Below are positions 34,985 to 45,869 of a DNA stretch of 64,000 bases, piece after piece (position 1 is the stretch's first letter; each line of letters opens with the position of its first letter). The notes beneath the pieces are model-generated. The model saw nothing but the letters and a program-made list of their open reading frames with translations. It made no database searches and had not been told where the DNA came from. The position numbers were made by a program, and so were the translations under genes. Source of the stretch: Parasponia andersonii (lineage: Eukaryota; Streptophyta; Magnoliopsida; Rosales; Cannabaceae); NCBI GenBank assembly GCA_002914805.1, contig JXTB01000031.1, positions 515,660-579,659 on the forward strand. Direction: 5' to 3'.

Positions 34985-35244
34985 ATACCTGTTTTTAAAA
35001 TCATATTTCTATAAATATTTATTTTTTATTTTTATTTCATAAATACCTATTTTTGGAATAATGTAGACCACTACTACTTTAAATATGTACCACGTTATAT
35101 ATTTTATGTGTCAAATATATATCGTGATCTACATGTCATGAATAAAAATTACACCAAAAGTTGACACATATTTTAAAATGTAGATCATAGGTCAAATTTA
35201 TAATAAAAAATATAAATCGTGATAAATATTTATATTCGTATACT
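34985..35244 (+). mobile_element. TIR element copy B, left part (interrupted)
   Basis: Similar to the reverse complement of copy A from its right end to about its middle (shared blocks include GTAGACCAC and ATGAATAAAAATTACAC). It stops abruptly at the LTR start at 35245 and continues after 38219. Confidence 0.7.
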
Positions 35245-38120
35245 TGTCACGACCGAAAATTCAAAGCTGTAACTTTTAGAAAATTTAAGTGAAAATATAA
35301 TAAAATATTAATTTTATAGAATTTAGGAGAAATCAAGTATTCAATAATTTTATTTTGGTCCTCAAATTATTATGAATTCAATAACTATTAAAATTCTTAT
35401 TAGTTTTAAATTACTTAAGAAAATATCTGATAAAGTTGAAAAGAATTTCCAACTATTTCATTTGAATACTGGTTGAGAAATCATAAATTTTTGGTAAATT
35501 AAGTTCAACTGAATATTTTAGTCCAATATCCAAAATAATTTATATAAAATCACTTATAGTACTAAGTTCTTAAATTTATAACAAAACCATCCTTACACAA
35601 CTACTAAGCAAATTTACCAATCTTGACTAAATAATTGAACAAAGAAAGAAAATCAACAGAGTATAGACACCCACCAAAGAATAAAAGTAAGAATGTAAGT
35701 ACAAACTACATAGTTTGTCTTACCACCGGAATAACTATTTCAAATATACTAACACCTGAAAATGAGAGAAGTGTGAGGAATGAGCATTCACATGTGAGGA
35801 ATGAATATTCACATATTCAATAGAAATTCAATTACTTATTTGAAATAGATACAATTTTACCAAACATGCATAGTTAATACATTTTTCGAAATCTATTATA
35901 AACCAAGTTTATAAATTAGTTGACATCCAGAATATTCACATATTCAAAACGAAAAATAAAACTACATTATTGTACATATCATAAATCATCTCATCCAATG
36001 AGCTCACATCCTCTTATTACGAAGCAGAGTAACTCGTACTATGTATACCAATTAATTTCTATCTAATATCTATCCCAGAAAACCAGAGAGACACTTGTGT
36101 ATCTATGCTTACTGAACTAGAGGAACAATTGAATGCCTATGCCTATAGAGTGGGAGTAATCAGAAGACCCCACGCGAGTTTACGGACTCTCACTGAGGGC
36201 GGAGATACTGGCCGCCCACTAAATACCGCGATATCTAAGATGCATCTTATGTGTAATTCTATGGTTTATATAATGTTTAATAGTTCACAATAACTTTGCA
36301 TCAAGGAACTAATCAAATCATACTTTAAAAATCTCACTTAGCATTATTCTAGGATTTATTGTAATATGGATAGCACATTGTTGTATTACCTTATAATCAC
36401 AATTTTAAAAAATATGTATAAAAATCCACTCAGTCCAATCCTAGTATAATCAAATGTGTTTCCATAACTTATTAAACCATTGCATAAGCTGAGATTTTTC
36501 ATAAATCAATCATAATGCAATTATAAATCAAAACAAGTATGAAACTAGGTAATTCCATTGTTGTATTATCTTAATATGGTAACTATACCAAGCTAATGAC
36601 TTTCAAAGAAACTCCCGTTGGTCACTTAAGTGCTTGGACGATTGTTTCGATATCCCAAAAAGCTCATTTGAAAAAGTGACTTTTCCATTAGAATCTCGAA
36701 TTGAGAACTGAAAGTCACCACTAAATTCAAAGTAACTAAAAATAATATGTTAGACATATAATTTATCAAAAATTAGGTCATGGAGTAGGACAAATCTCAT
36801 AGTATGCAAAACAATACTATTCACAAGCTTCAGAATTTGTGCCATTTCGAAACATGGTGATATTATATATCAAAATTTGTTTCTTGACCTCAATAAATCC
36901 AAATTTAAAATCAGAATTCAATTTCGAGATCCTGAGCCTTAAACAGGCTTTAAATCCGATAATTACAAAAATATCTCTTTTTAGAATTAATTTGAAAAAA
37001 TCCACTTTTTTCAAAGTATTTAGAAAAATATCATTTTGCTAAATTTTTACAAAAATATCACTTTTCTAAAATATTTCAAAATTATCATTATCATATAATT
37101 ATTTAGAAAAATATCACTATCAAAATACTTGAAAAAAATATAAACTTTGCTATTTATTTGTAAAAATGTCATTTTTGTATAAATATTTCAAAAAATAACA
37201 GTTTTCAATTCTCAGTCCAAGGCCCAATATCAATAATAACAGACTTCAGACCTATACTATTCAGATTTGCAAAAATATCACTTTTTATTTTGAATTAGAA
37301 AAATATCACATTTTTCAATTGAAAATTTCTCTTAAATCAGAGATCAATTCTGCACAAAAAGCTACATTTATTCATGATTCAATTTTTTCTATCATCTTAT
37401 ATAACTTTTGTGGCTTTAATAATTGTTTCAAAATAATAATTATAAAAATGCCACTATTTTGTTATAAAAACGACAAAAAAATTTCAAACACTCACCAGAG
37501 CTTGGTCACCAGAAATTGGTGGCTGAGAAGTGTAGAGGAGGACTCAAGAGAGATTGGGCTTACGACTTTGGATGGTGCTCAACAGTGAATGGTGGCGAAA
37601 CACCAGTTTTTGGCCGAAAAAATTCGTAGATTCGCGGGTTTCTTGTCGCACTCCGTCCGATAGCTCAATGGGCTACGGTGGTTGCCAGTGAGTCTTTGAG
37701 GGAGGTCGGGGAAGATTCTAGCCAAAACTCGGGCCTGGGCAACATTGGTGGCCGAACTTTTTGCAGAGAAATTGTGAGAGGGAGAAAGAGAGATTTCAGG
37801 GGCTTTAGGGAGAAAGACGAGGAAGTGGAGGATTTTAAAAACAAGTATAAAACTGTAAACTGTAGCACCACGTATCAAAAGCTGATCTAAAGGGCACTGT
37901 TTTCTTAAATTGTTCTTTGACCTGGTTTTTAAAGTTTATTTCATCCATGCCATTACTTAATTTCACTTTAGTCCCTCCTTTTAAAATTTTCTTTTCATTT
38001 TAGTCTAAATGAACCTAGACTAAATAAAGTCTATATAAATATTCAAAAATCTGAAATTATGAGAATACCCTTGGCTTAAAAAATTACTCTTTATACCCAT
38101 TTTAAAAATAAGATTTTACA
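35245..38120 (-). mobile_element. Solo LTR, Tekay/Del-like, minus strand (about 2.9 kb)
   Basis: The plus strand begins TGTCACGACCGAAAATTC and ends GGATTTTACA-like, so on the minus strand it starts TGTAAAATC as in element 5. The segment 35860-36040 matches the reverse complement of element 5 LTR 30290-30440, and the start resembles the element 4 LTR. The flanks are ATACT (35240-35244) and ATATC (38121-38125) or, at a duplicated junction, ATACC. These look like a 5-bp TSD with decay. No second LTR or internal region follows, so it is probably the product of LTR-LTR recombination. Open frames inside (for example 37579-37878 minus) are not recognisable genes. Confidence 0.75.
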
Positions 38121-38250
38121 ATATCGTTTATATTTTACACATAAAATGTATAAATTATGAGAATACTCTTGGCTTAAAAAATTTATTCTTTATACCTTTT
38201 AAAAATAGGATTTTACAATACCGTTATCTTTTATATATAAAATGTGTATC
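38055..38250. repeat. About 100-bp tandem duplication across the solo-LTR junction
   Basis: The block from TTATGAGAATAC through GATTTTACAATA to the TATAAAATG segment occurs twice in tandem, at offsets of about 98-100 bp. It includes the LTR end and the first bases of the flanking TIR element, so it arose after LTR insertion. Confidence 0.8.
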
Positions 38251-38390
38251 TTATGGATAAAATTTATTTTATAAATGTGAACTAGTCATATTTTGTATAT
38301 GAAATAGAGAACATAAAAATGAATATTTTTGAAAGAAAAGTTAAAAAGTATTTATGAAAATAAATTTTAAAAGCAAATACTAGGCGTCAT
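38220..38390 (+). mobile_element. TIR element copy B, right part
   Basis: Continues the match to the reverse complement of copy A and ends in the inverted-repeat terminus TTTATGAAAATAAATTTTAA then ACTAGGCGTCATT. Confidence 0.7.
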
Positions 38391-38682
38391 TTTCTCAAAA
38401 GGGAATATTAGAATTGCTGATTTGGGGCCTGAATAGGACTCAAATACGCGGAGTAATTTTCCTTCCTCAAGACTATTTGAAAAAGTAAAACCATCTCTTT
38501 TATTCCTCCTTTTTTATTCAGCATTCTCTTCCAAGTTCCTAACTTTTACACACCCTGTTCTCCCAGGACTCTAGGTATCTAGGTGCACAAATTTTCATTC
38601 TTCTTTACTTGTATATTCTTGTTTGCATGATAAATATTGTCTTGAATATGACAAAATCACACAAATCTACATAGACACACAC
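38391..38682. other. Short host flank before element 3
   Basis: No gene seen. It ends in an ACACAC run that contains the target site of element 3. Confidence 0.5.
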
Positions 38683-39698
38683 TGTAAGACCCTCGTAAAC
38701 TCGGATAGGACCGTGTGCAAGCTGCCACGGCCTGAAACACAACCATGTCTTGGGAGAAGGCATGGCAACACTTGTTGGCTGCAAGTGAACGCATGGCGGG
38801 GGTGATTCCTAGCATGCAAGACTGAGTGTGCAGCGGGTGCACATGAGTTGGGTGGAACACCAAGGCTCACATAGGAGGCGACTCACATGTGCGCCCACGG
38901 ATGAGTCATAAGGACATGCGCGCGCAGCATGGCGCGTGCACAAGAGGAACATGCGCGCAGCATGGCGCGCACGCAAGAGGAACACACACGCGGCCGAGAC
39001 ACACGGCGCGCGCACGACCAATGCGCACAGACATGTGCGAGAGATATCCGGGCACTTGGGGGGCGTTCGGACAGGCTGGCGAGAAATGTGGGAACGTGGC
39101 TAAGTGGGCGTAAGCATGGCTGAAGAGTCATGGAACACTTGGCACCAGCCTCGGTAGGTGGCCGAGATAAGCGGGGAACGTGACCGAGATTGGCGGGGAA
39201 CGTGGCCGAGAAAAGCGTGGAACGTGGACCACTAAACGTGGCGATGTCTGACCAAAGTGGGTGACTGGGCACCCATGACCGAGTTCCAGGGGGAACCAGG
39301 CGAGTGGCCGTATGTTGCGGACGTGGTGCACCTGCACGCGGAATGCGGGCGCACCACTGAGGCGCAACTGGGCGTGGCGCGCAGGATGCGCGCGCCACTC
39401 GGCCACACTGCGCGCAGCGCAAGCAGACGTGCTGAACATAGCCACTTGCACTTCCATCGGCCACTTCTCAAAATGTCCCGCACATCCTCGAGCCAGATGG
39501 CATCTCTTGGTGTTTAGAACGTGTTCCAGTCCTTAGAACGTGGGAAAGGTGGTCCTNTGCTTGTGCGTGCTTGTTTACTTTGTGCCGAGAGTTCATATTG
39601 AGTGTTGTGAGTTAAACACTTGAGTGCGGCTTAACTAAGTGGGTGACTTAGTACCATCACGAGGCGAAAAATTCAAACGAGTTTTAGACCCTGTGACA
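38683..39698 (+). repeat. 5' LTR of element 3 (1016 bp, lacks 170 bp, contains N)
   Basis: It starts TGTAAGACCC and ends CCTGTGACA. Compared with the 3' LTR it lacks the part corresponding to 44315-44484, and a single 'n' at 39557 stands exactly at the junction. The missing part holds the TATA box and AATAAA. Internal short tandem repeats include a 22-bp unit (CCGAGA..GGGGAACGTG) three times near 39160-39232. Confidence 0.9.
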
Positions 39699-39700
39699 AG

Positions 39701-39713
39701 TTGGTATCAGAGC
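39701..39713 (+). other. Primer-binding site of element 3
   Basis: TTGGTATCAGAGC is the classic initiator-Met tRNA site, two bases after the LTR. The gag ATG follows only four bases later. Confidence 0.92.
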
Positions 39714-39717
39714 GGAG

Positions 39718-40690
39718 ATGGAGGATCTTGGCGAACGTGTTGGAATTCTCGAAATGTTGATCGGTGCCCCGACACCCGATGCAACGACCCTAGCAGAGCA
39801 AGCTAACTTGCATGCGGCAAGTATTGCTGAGTTGCAGCGTACTGTCCGTGACAACCAGAAGGACATGGTGGACCGATATAACGATTTGCTCAAGGAAGTC
39901 CTAACCTTGGCAGATCGCATAGAAGCACGCATGGCTTCTATGGAGGAAGATGTTGGTCTTCTCAAGAGAATCTCGGCTAGACCCTCTAGTAGCAGTGAGA
40001 ATGGTGGCGGTTCCAAGCTGAAAGTCCCGGAGCCAAAGCAATTTGGCGGAAGCAGAAATGCAAAGGAATTAGAGAATTTCCTTTGGGAAATGGAGCAGTA
40101 CTTCAAGGCTGCTCGTGTGGCAGATGAGGAACAAATCACCATCACTAGCATGTACCTTGCCGGTGATACAAAGTTATGGTGGCGAACTCGCATGGATGAA
40201 GATGCAAGTGCTGGCCGGCCGAGAATCAATACGTGGGAAACGCTAAAGAAGGAATTGAAAGATCAATTCCTTCCCATGAACACGGCATGGGTAGCACGAG
40301 AGGCACTCAAGAAATTGAGGCATACGGGATCAGTTCGGGAGTATGTTAAGGAGTTCAGTTCCTTAATGTTGGACATCAAAAATATGTCCGAGGAAGACAA
40401 GCTCTTCAATTTTCTGTCGGGTCTCCAGCCTTGGGCGCAGGCTGAATTAAGGAGACAAAACGTGTCAAATCTACCTATGGCAATTGCGGCAGCGGATAGT
40501 CTGATTGACTACAAGTTCGGACCATCCTCTTCTAACACTGAGAAGAGGAAGGACGATGGCAAAAAGGGGAAAAGTGGCAAAGATGGAAAGAAGGACCGGA
40601 GGAGAAACTTCGAGAGCCCAGGGACAGGAGGGGTCCCAAGGCAAGAGAAGCTCGGGTTGCTTCCTGTGCGACGGTCCACATCGATTACAA
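39718..40690 (+). pseudogene. gag: gag of element 3
   Basis: This is the capsid/nucleocapsid precursor. ATG at 39718 opens about 310 codons: an N-terminal coiled coil, then the capsid domain with WWRTRMDED (about 40170), FLPMNTAW (about 40270) and a basic Lys/Gly-rich linker (40540-40610). The frame must shift near 40610-40650 to reach the zinc knuckle, read in another frame near 40650-40700 (CFLCDGPHRLQNF), whose last Cys is Phe. Apart from this the gag frame is open, so damage is modest. Confidence 0.85.
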
Positions 40691-40699
40691 AATTTTCCA

Positions 40700-41995
40700 C
40701 GGAGGGAGAAGCTCTCCGCCCTTATTGCCTTGGACGGTTCTGACGGGGAGGAACCATCCCCAAGGGTAAATCCATTGCAGTTGTTAAATGCCATAACTTC
40801 TGAGAAGTCGACTACATACAAGGGTCTCATGTATGTGACCGTGATGCTAAACAGAAGCACGGTGCGTGCTATGTTAGACACGGGGGCAACTAACAACTTC
40901 ATGTCGCAACGCCTGGTGGGAGAATTGGGCTTGAGGGTGGCAAAGAGCTCGAGTAAGATCAAGGCGGTAAACTCGGGTGCGCAGCCAATACAAGGTACCA
41001 CGAATTCTGTTCTCAAAATCGGGAATTGGGAAAAAGAATGTGTGTTCATGGCTCTACCGCTAGATGATTTTGATCTTATTCTGGGCATCGAGTTCTTTGT
41101 CCAAGCCAAGGCTATGGCAGCACCTCACTTAGGGGGATTGCTCATTGTCGACGAGAAGTGTCCGTGCTTTGTGGCCGCAGAATTTGGGGGAAAATTAGCT
41201 GAGGAGCCGTTGTTCCAATCGGCCTCTCAACTAAAGTCCGGACTAAGGAGGGGGGAAGTCACGATGGTTGCTGCCCTGGTAGAAATCAAGGCAGACCAAG
41301 TTATTGACGTTCCTGATGAAGTCGCTGCGGTACTTGAAGAGTTCAGCGACATCATGCCGGAGGAGTTACCTAAAAGGTTACCACCAAGACGGAACATCGA
41401 TCATAGGATCGAGCTCGAATCTGGGGCAAGACCTCCAGCTCGTGCACCTCATTGAATGGCGCCAAAGGAGTTGGCGGAGCTGCGGAGGCAGCTAGATGAG
41501 TTGCTGGAGGCGGGTTATCTACAACCCTCGAAGGCACCCTACGGTGCACCGGTGCTTTTCCAGAAAAAGTAAGACGGGTCCCTTCGAATGTGCGTGGATT
41601 ATAGAGCATTGGACAAGGTAACGATTAAAAATAAGTACCTTGCTCCAAATGTGGCGGATTTGTTTGACCGGTTATCCAGGGCAACCTACTTCACTAAACT
41701 GGACCTGCGGTCGGGATACTGGCAGGTGTGCATTGCCGATGGGGATGAGGCAAAAACGGCATGCGTCACAAGGTATGGCTCTTACGAGTTCCTTATAATG
41801 CCCTTCGGGTTAACCAACGCCCCTGCTACATTTTGCAATATGAGGAACAATGTGCTCTATGAGTTCCTAGATGACCCAAGTGGATGGTCTATCTAGATGA
41901 TATAGTGGTGTACATGGAGTTGTTGCTTGAACATGTACATCACTTAAAGTGGGTTTTCTCCAAGCTGAGGGAGAATTCCCTTTATGTCAAGCAAC
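40700..41995 (+). pseudogene. pol: Protease and reverse transcriptase of element 3
   Basis: The protease active site AMLDTGATNNF lies at about 40868-40905 with intact DTG, and the fold end FDLILGIEF near 41065. RT follows from about 41330, with [29 protein letters not shown] and [12 protein letters not shown] motifs. The catalytic YLDDIVVY lies at about 41888-41912. Stops occur at 41453-41455 and near 41569, and a frameshift near 41880 separates the palm from YLDD. At about 41995 the frame jumps from RT thumb sequence directly into the pre-integrase linker, so RNase H is absent. Confidence 0.85.
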
Positions 41996-43182
41996 ATATC
42001 GAGGCGGATAAGACTTACTGCAAGTTGAGGCAGCAAGTTCTTGATGGGAAAATCCGCAAATACTGGATCGAGGATAACTTGTTGCATGCGAGGGGCAGTA
42101 GGTTGTATGTCCCTAAAGGCAGGGGACTTCGACAAGAGTTGTTGAAAGAGACCCACGATCCACAATGGGCTGGCCATCCAGGAGTAGAACGGATGCTGGC
42201 GTTAATAGCTGGACACTACTACTAGCCCAAGATGGAGGAGGACGTCGAACTTTATGTTCACACTTATCTAGTGTGCCAGCTAGACAAGACCGAGAGGAAG
42301 AAGCAGGCTGGTTTTCTTCAACCCCTCCCCATCCCGGAACGACCATGGGAGTCTATCTCCATGGACTTCATTGTTGGCTTTCCCGCAGTTGACGGTAAGC
42401 GATCAATTATGGTGATAGTTGATCGGTTCTCTAAGTATGCAGTCTTCATTGCTGCACCTCATGCTTGCCCAGCAGATGTGGCTACTGAATTGTTCTTCAG
42501 ACACGTGGTGAAGGTGTTGGGAGTACCACGGGATATAGTCAGCGACCGTGATGCGTGGTTCACGGGCAAATTCTGGACCTATCTATTCAAACTCATGGGT
42601 TCAGAATTAAAATTCTCCACAGCAAACCATCCGCAAACCGATGGCCAAACGGAGCGGATCAATGCTTTGGTAGAAGAGTACTTGCGCCACTATGTGTGCG
42701 CAAGTCAAAAGGATTGGGTGGGTTTACTTGATGTAGCCCAATTCTGCTACAACCTACATAGATCTTCATCAACAGGGATGAGCCCTTCGGAGCTAGCATT
42801 CGGGCATCAACCCCTGACACCCTTGGAGGTAGCTAAACAGAAATCTCAAGGTGTGTGCCCTGCGGCCTACTGTTTTGCCATGGAGAAGCAAGAACTAATT
42901 GAGCAAGCTAAGGATAGCTTGGCCAAGGCGCAGCGGCGGATGAAGAAGTATGCTGACCGAAATCGACGGCCTCTGGAATTCCAGGAAGGGGATAAGGTGT
43001 TACTCAAACTAACACCACAAATCTGGAAGAAGGTGACAGACAAGCGGTACCACAAAGGCTTGGTCCAAAAATTCGACGGACCGTTCGAGATAATCAAGAA
43101 GGTTGGCAATGTAGTATACAGGTTGGCATTGCCTGAAAGGATGAAGATTCATCCGACTTTCCATGTAAGTTTCCTACGCTGA
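41996..43182 (+). pseudogene. Integrase of element 3
   Basis: The zinc region has H and H in ETHDPQWAGHPG (about 42150-42185) and a Cys pair in which the first Cys is Tyr (TYLVCQ, about 42265-42280). A TAG at 42223-42225 sits where Trp is normal (GHYY then PKM). The catalytic core is open for 316 codons: Asp in SMDFIVGF (about 42365), Asp in VSDRDAWF (about 42542) and Glu in DGQTERIN (about 42650). The C-terminal GPY/F motif (FDGPFEIIKK) and HPTFHVSFLR end at TGA 43180-43182. Confidence 0.88.
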
Positions 43183-43213
43183 GCGGCAACAAACAAAACG
43201 TGCTCCACCGGCC

Positions 43214-43456
43214 GTGAGGAAGGTGTTCAAAAAGAAGCTGGCGAAAATTCTTGATCACCGAACCATGGGAGCAAGCCGCAAGAACCGAAGAAGGGATTAT
43301 TTGGTTCAATGGGAAGATAGTAGCGAGGCGGACGCTACTTGGGAACGAGATGTAACTTTGTGGGAATTCGAGAACGAGGTTAAGGCTTATTTGGAAACCC
43401 TCCCGACGAGGACATCGGCTTCATCCAGCGGGGGTAGGTTTGTAAGACCCTCGTAA
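43214..43456 (+). pseudogene. Chromodomain of element 3
   Basis: This is the C-terminal chromodomain of the chromovirus integrase, thought to guide integration through histone marks. Motifs: ILDHRTMG, RRDYLVQWEDSSEADATWE and a closing FENEVKAYLETL. It lies in a different frame from the integrase, separated by the TGA at 43180 and a short shift. The reading frame continues through the purine tract and ends at a TAA 14-16 bases inside the 3' LTR. Confidence 0.82.
43427..43440 (+). other. Polypurine tract of element 3
   Basis: AGCGGGGGTAGGTT lies immediately before the 3' LTR and overlaps the chromodomain reading frame. Confidence 0.65.
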
Positions 43457-44625
43457 ACTCGGATAGGACCGTGTGCAAGCTGGCACGGCCCGAAACACAA
43501 CCATGTCTTGGGGGAAGGCATGGCAACACTTGTTGGCTACAAGTGAACGCATGGCGGGGGTGATTACCAGCATGCAAGACTGAGTGTGCAGTGGGTGCAC
43601 ATGAGTTAGGTGGAACACCAAGGCTCACATGGGAGGCGACTCACATGTGCGCCCACGGATGAGTCATAAGGACATGCGCGCGCAGCATGGCGTGCGCACA
43701 AGAGGAACATGCGCGCAGCATGGCGCGCACGCAAGAGGAACACGCACGCGGCCGAGACACACGGCGCGCGCACGACCAATGCGCACAGACATGTGCGAGA
43801 GATATCCGGGTGCTTGGGGGGCGTTCGGACAGGCTAGCGAGAAATGTGGGAACGTGGCTAAGTGGGCGTAAGCATGGCTGAAGAGTCATGGAACACTTGG
43901 CACCAGCCTCGGCAGGTGGCCGAGATAAGCGGGGAACGTGACCGAGATTGGCGGGGAACGTGGCCGAGAAAAGCGTGGAACGTGGACCACTAAACGTGGC
44001 CATGTCTGACCAAAGTGGGTGACTGGGCACCCACGACCGAGTTCCAGGGGGAACCAGGCGAGTGGCCATATGTTGCGGACGTGGTGCACCTGCACGCGGA
44101 ATACGGGCGCACCACCGAGGCACGACTGGGCGTGGCGCACAGGATGCGTGCGCCACTCGGCCACACTGCGCGCAGCGCAGGCAGACGTGCTGAACATAGC
44201 CACTTGCACTTCCATCAGCCACTTCTCAAAATGTCCCGCACATCCTCGAGCCAGATGGCATCTCTTGGTATTTAGAACGTGTTCCAGTCCTTAGAACGTG
44301 GGAAAGGTGGTCCTAGTGGCTGGGGGTGTCAGCCACATCAATTTTGCCTATAAATACCCAAGGGTGGGTAAGGTTGAGGACACAACACAGAACCGAACAG
44401 AATTGAAGTTCATTGTGTGATCCCTTCCGAGAGTTGTAATTCCTTTTTGTGAGTAATAAAAAGGTTGGGAGTGATTCCTGTATATGCTTGTGCGTGCTTG
44501 TTTACTTTGTGCCGAGAGTTCATATTGAGTGTTGTGAGTTAAACACTTGAGTGCGGCTTAACTAAGTGGGTGACTTAGTGCCATCACTAGGCGAAAAATT
44601 CAAACGAGTTTTAGATCCTGTGACA
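43441..44625 (+). repeat. 3' LTR of element 3 (1185 bp)
   Basis: This is the full-length LTR. The promoter is visible as TATAAATACCC near 44350-44360, and AATAAA lies near 44455, defining U3, R and U5. It is GC- and CpG-rich (GCGCGC clusters at 43675-43780) in an AT-rich genome. It ends CTGTGACA. Confidence 0.92.
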
Positions 44626-44630
44626 CACAC

Positions 44631-44760
44631 TATAACATCGAATATGGTATTATTTTGCCATTATTCTCTATTTGATTGCTTGACATAACGTCAAATATGG
44701 TATTATTATTCTGAATTTGATTAATTGCTTGTTATAACGTTAAGTATGGTGTTTTTTCAG
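44631..44760. repeat. Three imperfect copies of a 50-65-bp repeat
   Basis: TATAACATCGAATATGGTAT, CATAACGTCAAATATGGTAT and TATAACGTTAAGTATGGTG start successive units separated by TTTGATTGCTTG segments. The last unit is related to both flanks of element 1. Confidence 0.65.
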
Positions 44761-45392
44761 TTTCTATATTGTAGAATATAATTGTTTGTTTATATCTTTT
44801 GGGTGTGTTTCCCATTGTGCTTCTTTTTTTCTTTGTTTTTTTTTTTGCTATAAATCAATTTATCATACTAGGTTTTCTTTTTTCCATTTTTTTCCTCAAG
44901 AATTATCATAATAGTCATTTGTGCTTTGAAATTGGTTTATCTTTCCCTTTTCTGTCAAATTGTCTTTTTTCTATGTAAGGATTGATATATCTAATTCTCA
45001 AGGAAAAGTTTGTTCTCGATATAAAACAGCCAGACTTTTCTGATTTCAAATTCTTCACTTTCTGCATCGATATTAAAAAAAAAAAAGGTCACTTTTTTAC
45101 GTTAACCTGTATTGCCTACTTATTTACCAAACAGACAAGTATTTTAGAGTCCGTCCTTAACTGGATAAACATAATATAAAATAGACCACCAAAAAACAAG
45201 TGGGGCGCTCAATTACTAAAATCTACTTGTAAATTTGAGTATTGTGTATAAGTAATTTCATTGAGAAGAGAAAAAAAAGTCATATCGTGTTTCTCTTTTT
45301 AAATTTATTATGCTTCCTTATTGTGTAGAAAAGAAAATACTCTCCTTGTTATCTCTCTTTTCACTTTCTCTGTTGATTTAGCAATACGTGCC

Positions 45393-45425
<33 letters not shown>

Positions 45426-45503
45426 TATTCCATGGTCTCTCCATTCTAATCTTAACAAGGTTCAAAAATTTTTATGAACTAGGTTTTACACTCATATAGA
45501 GAG
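44761..45503. other. Intergenic DNA upstream of a candidate exon
   Basis: AT-rich, with a (TA)n microsatellite at about 45393-45419. No other feature recognised. Confidence 0.5.
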
Positions 45504-45646
45504 ATGGCAGATGAGACCACATTCAGAGAAGGTGCAGATCGTTGTCAGGGTGGTCATGGATTCAAAATGCCCTGGATTGCTATCAGGGTGAAATGGCAGA
45601 AAATATTCACCTTTCTATATCCGCATACTTCTTATATGAAAAGGGT
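45504..45646 (+). CDS. Candidate first exon of an unrecognised host gene
   Basis: ATG at 45504 (MADETTFREGADRCQGG...) opens a frame that could leave through a donor at AAAAGG/GTAAAG (about 45646) or shortly after. I do not recognise the protein. It lies 220 bp upstream of element 4. Further plus-strand exon candidates appear just after that element (54189 onward), so element 4 may sit in an intron. The donor choice and the link to the downstream exons are not proven. The joined reading phase only works with some donor choices. No signal peptide or known domain is seen. Confidence 0.3.
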
Positions 45647-45864
45647 AAAGGTGGGTATGATTAGCACAATCTATTATTTGATGTTTTATGAACAATTAAT
45701 TTATTATTGCCGCTAATATTAATCTGAGTAATAAAAAAAGATTTTCATGTTTTTATATCTTCCAATAATCATCTTCATCCATGCGTAAACTTACGTTTCT
45801 GTCAATTTATTATCTAAATTATTAGAGTTAAATGTATTGTTGAAAAGATATATTTTGTGATGGT

Positions 45865-45869
45865 TAAAT
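45865..45869. repeat. Target-site duplication TAAAT, left copy (element 4)
   Basis: Matches 53963-53967 exactly on the other side of element 4. Confidence 0.85.

Larger units (their letters stand above)
38683..44625 (+). mobile_element. Element 3: chromovirus (Ty3/gypsy with chromodomain), RNase H deleted
   Basis: This is a 5.9-kb element with TSD CACAC (38678-38682 and 44626-44630), an initiator-Met primer site, gag starting right after it, PR, RT, integrase and a C-terminal chromodomain whose frame runs into the 3' LTR. The RNase H region is missing. LTR comparison gives about 31 differences over about 1015 aligned bp (about 3%), so it is younger than element 1. The IN-chromodomain arrangement and LTR size suggest a Galadriel-like clade, but that assignment is tentative. 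Confidence 0.93.
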
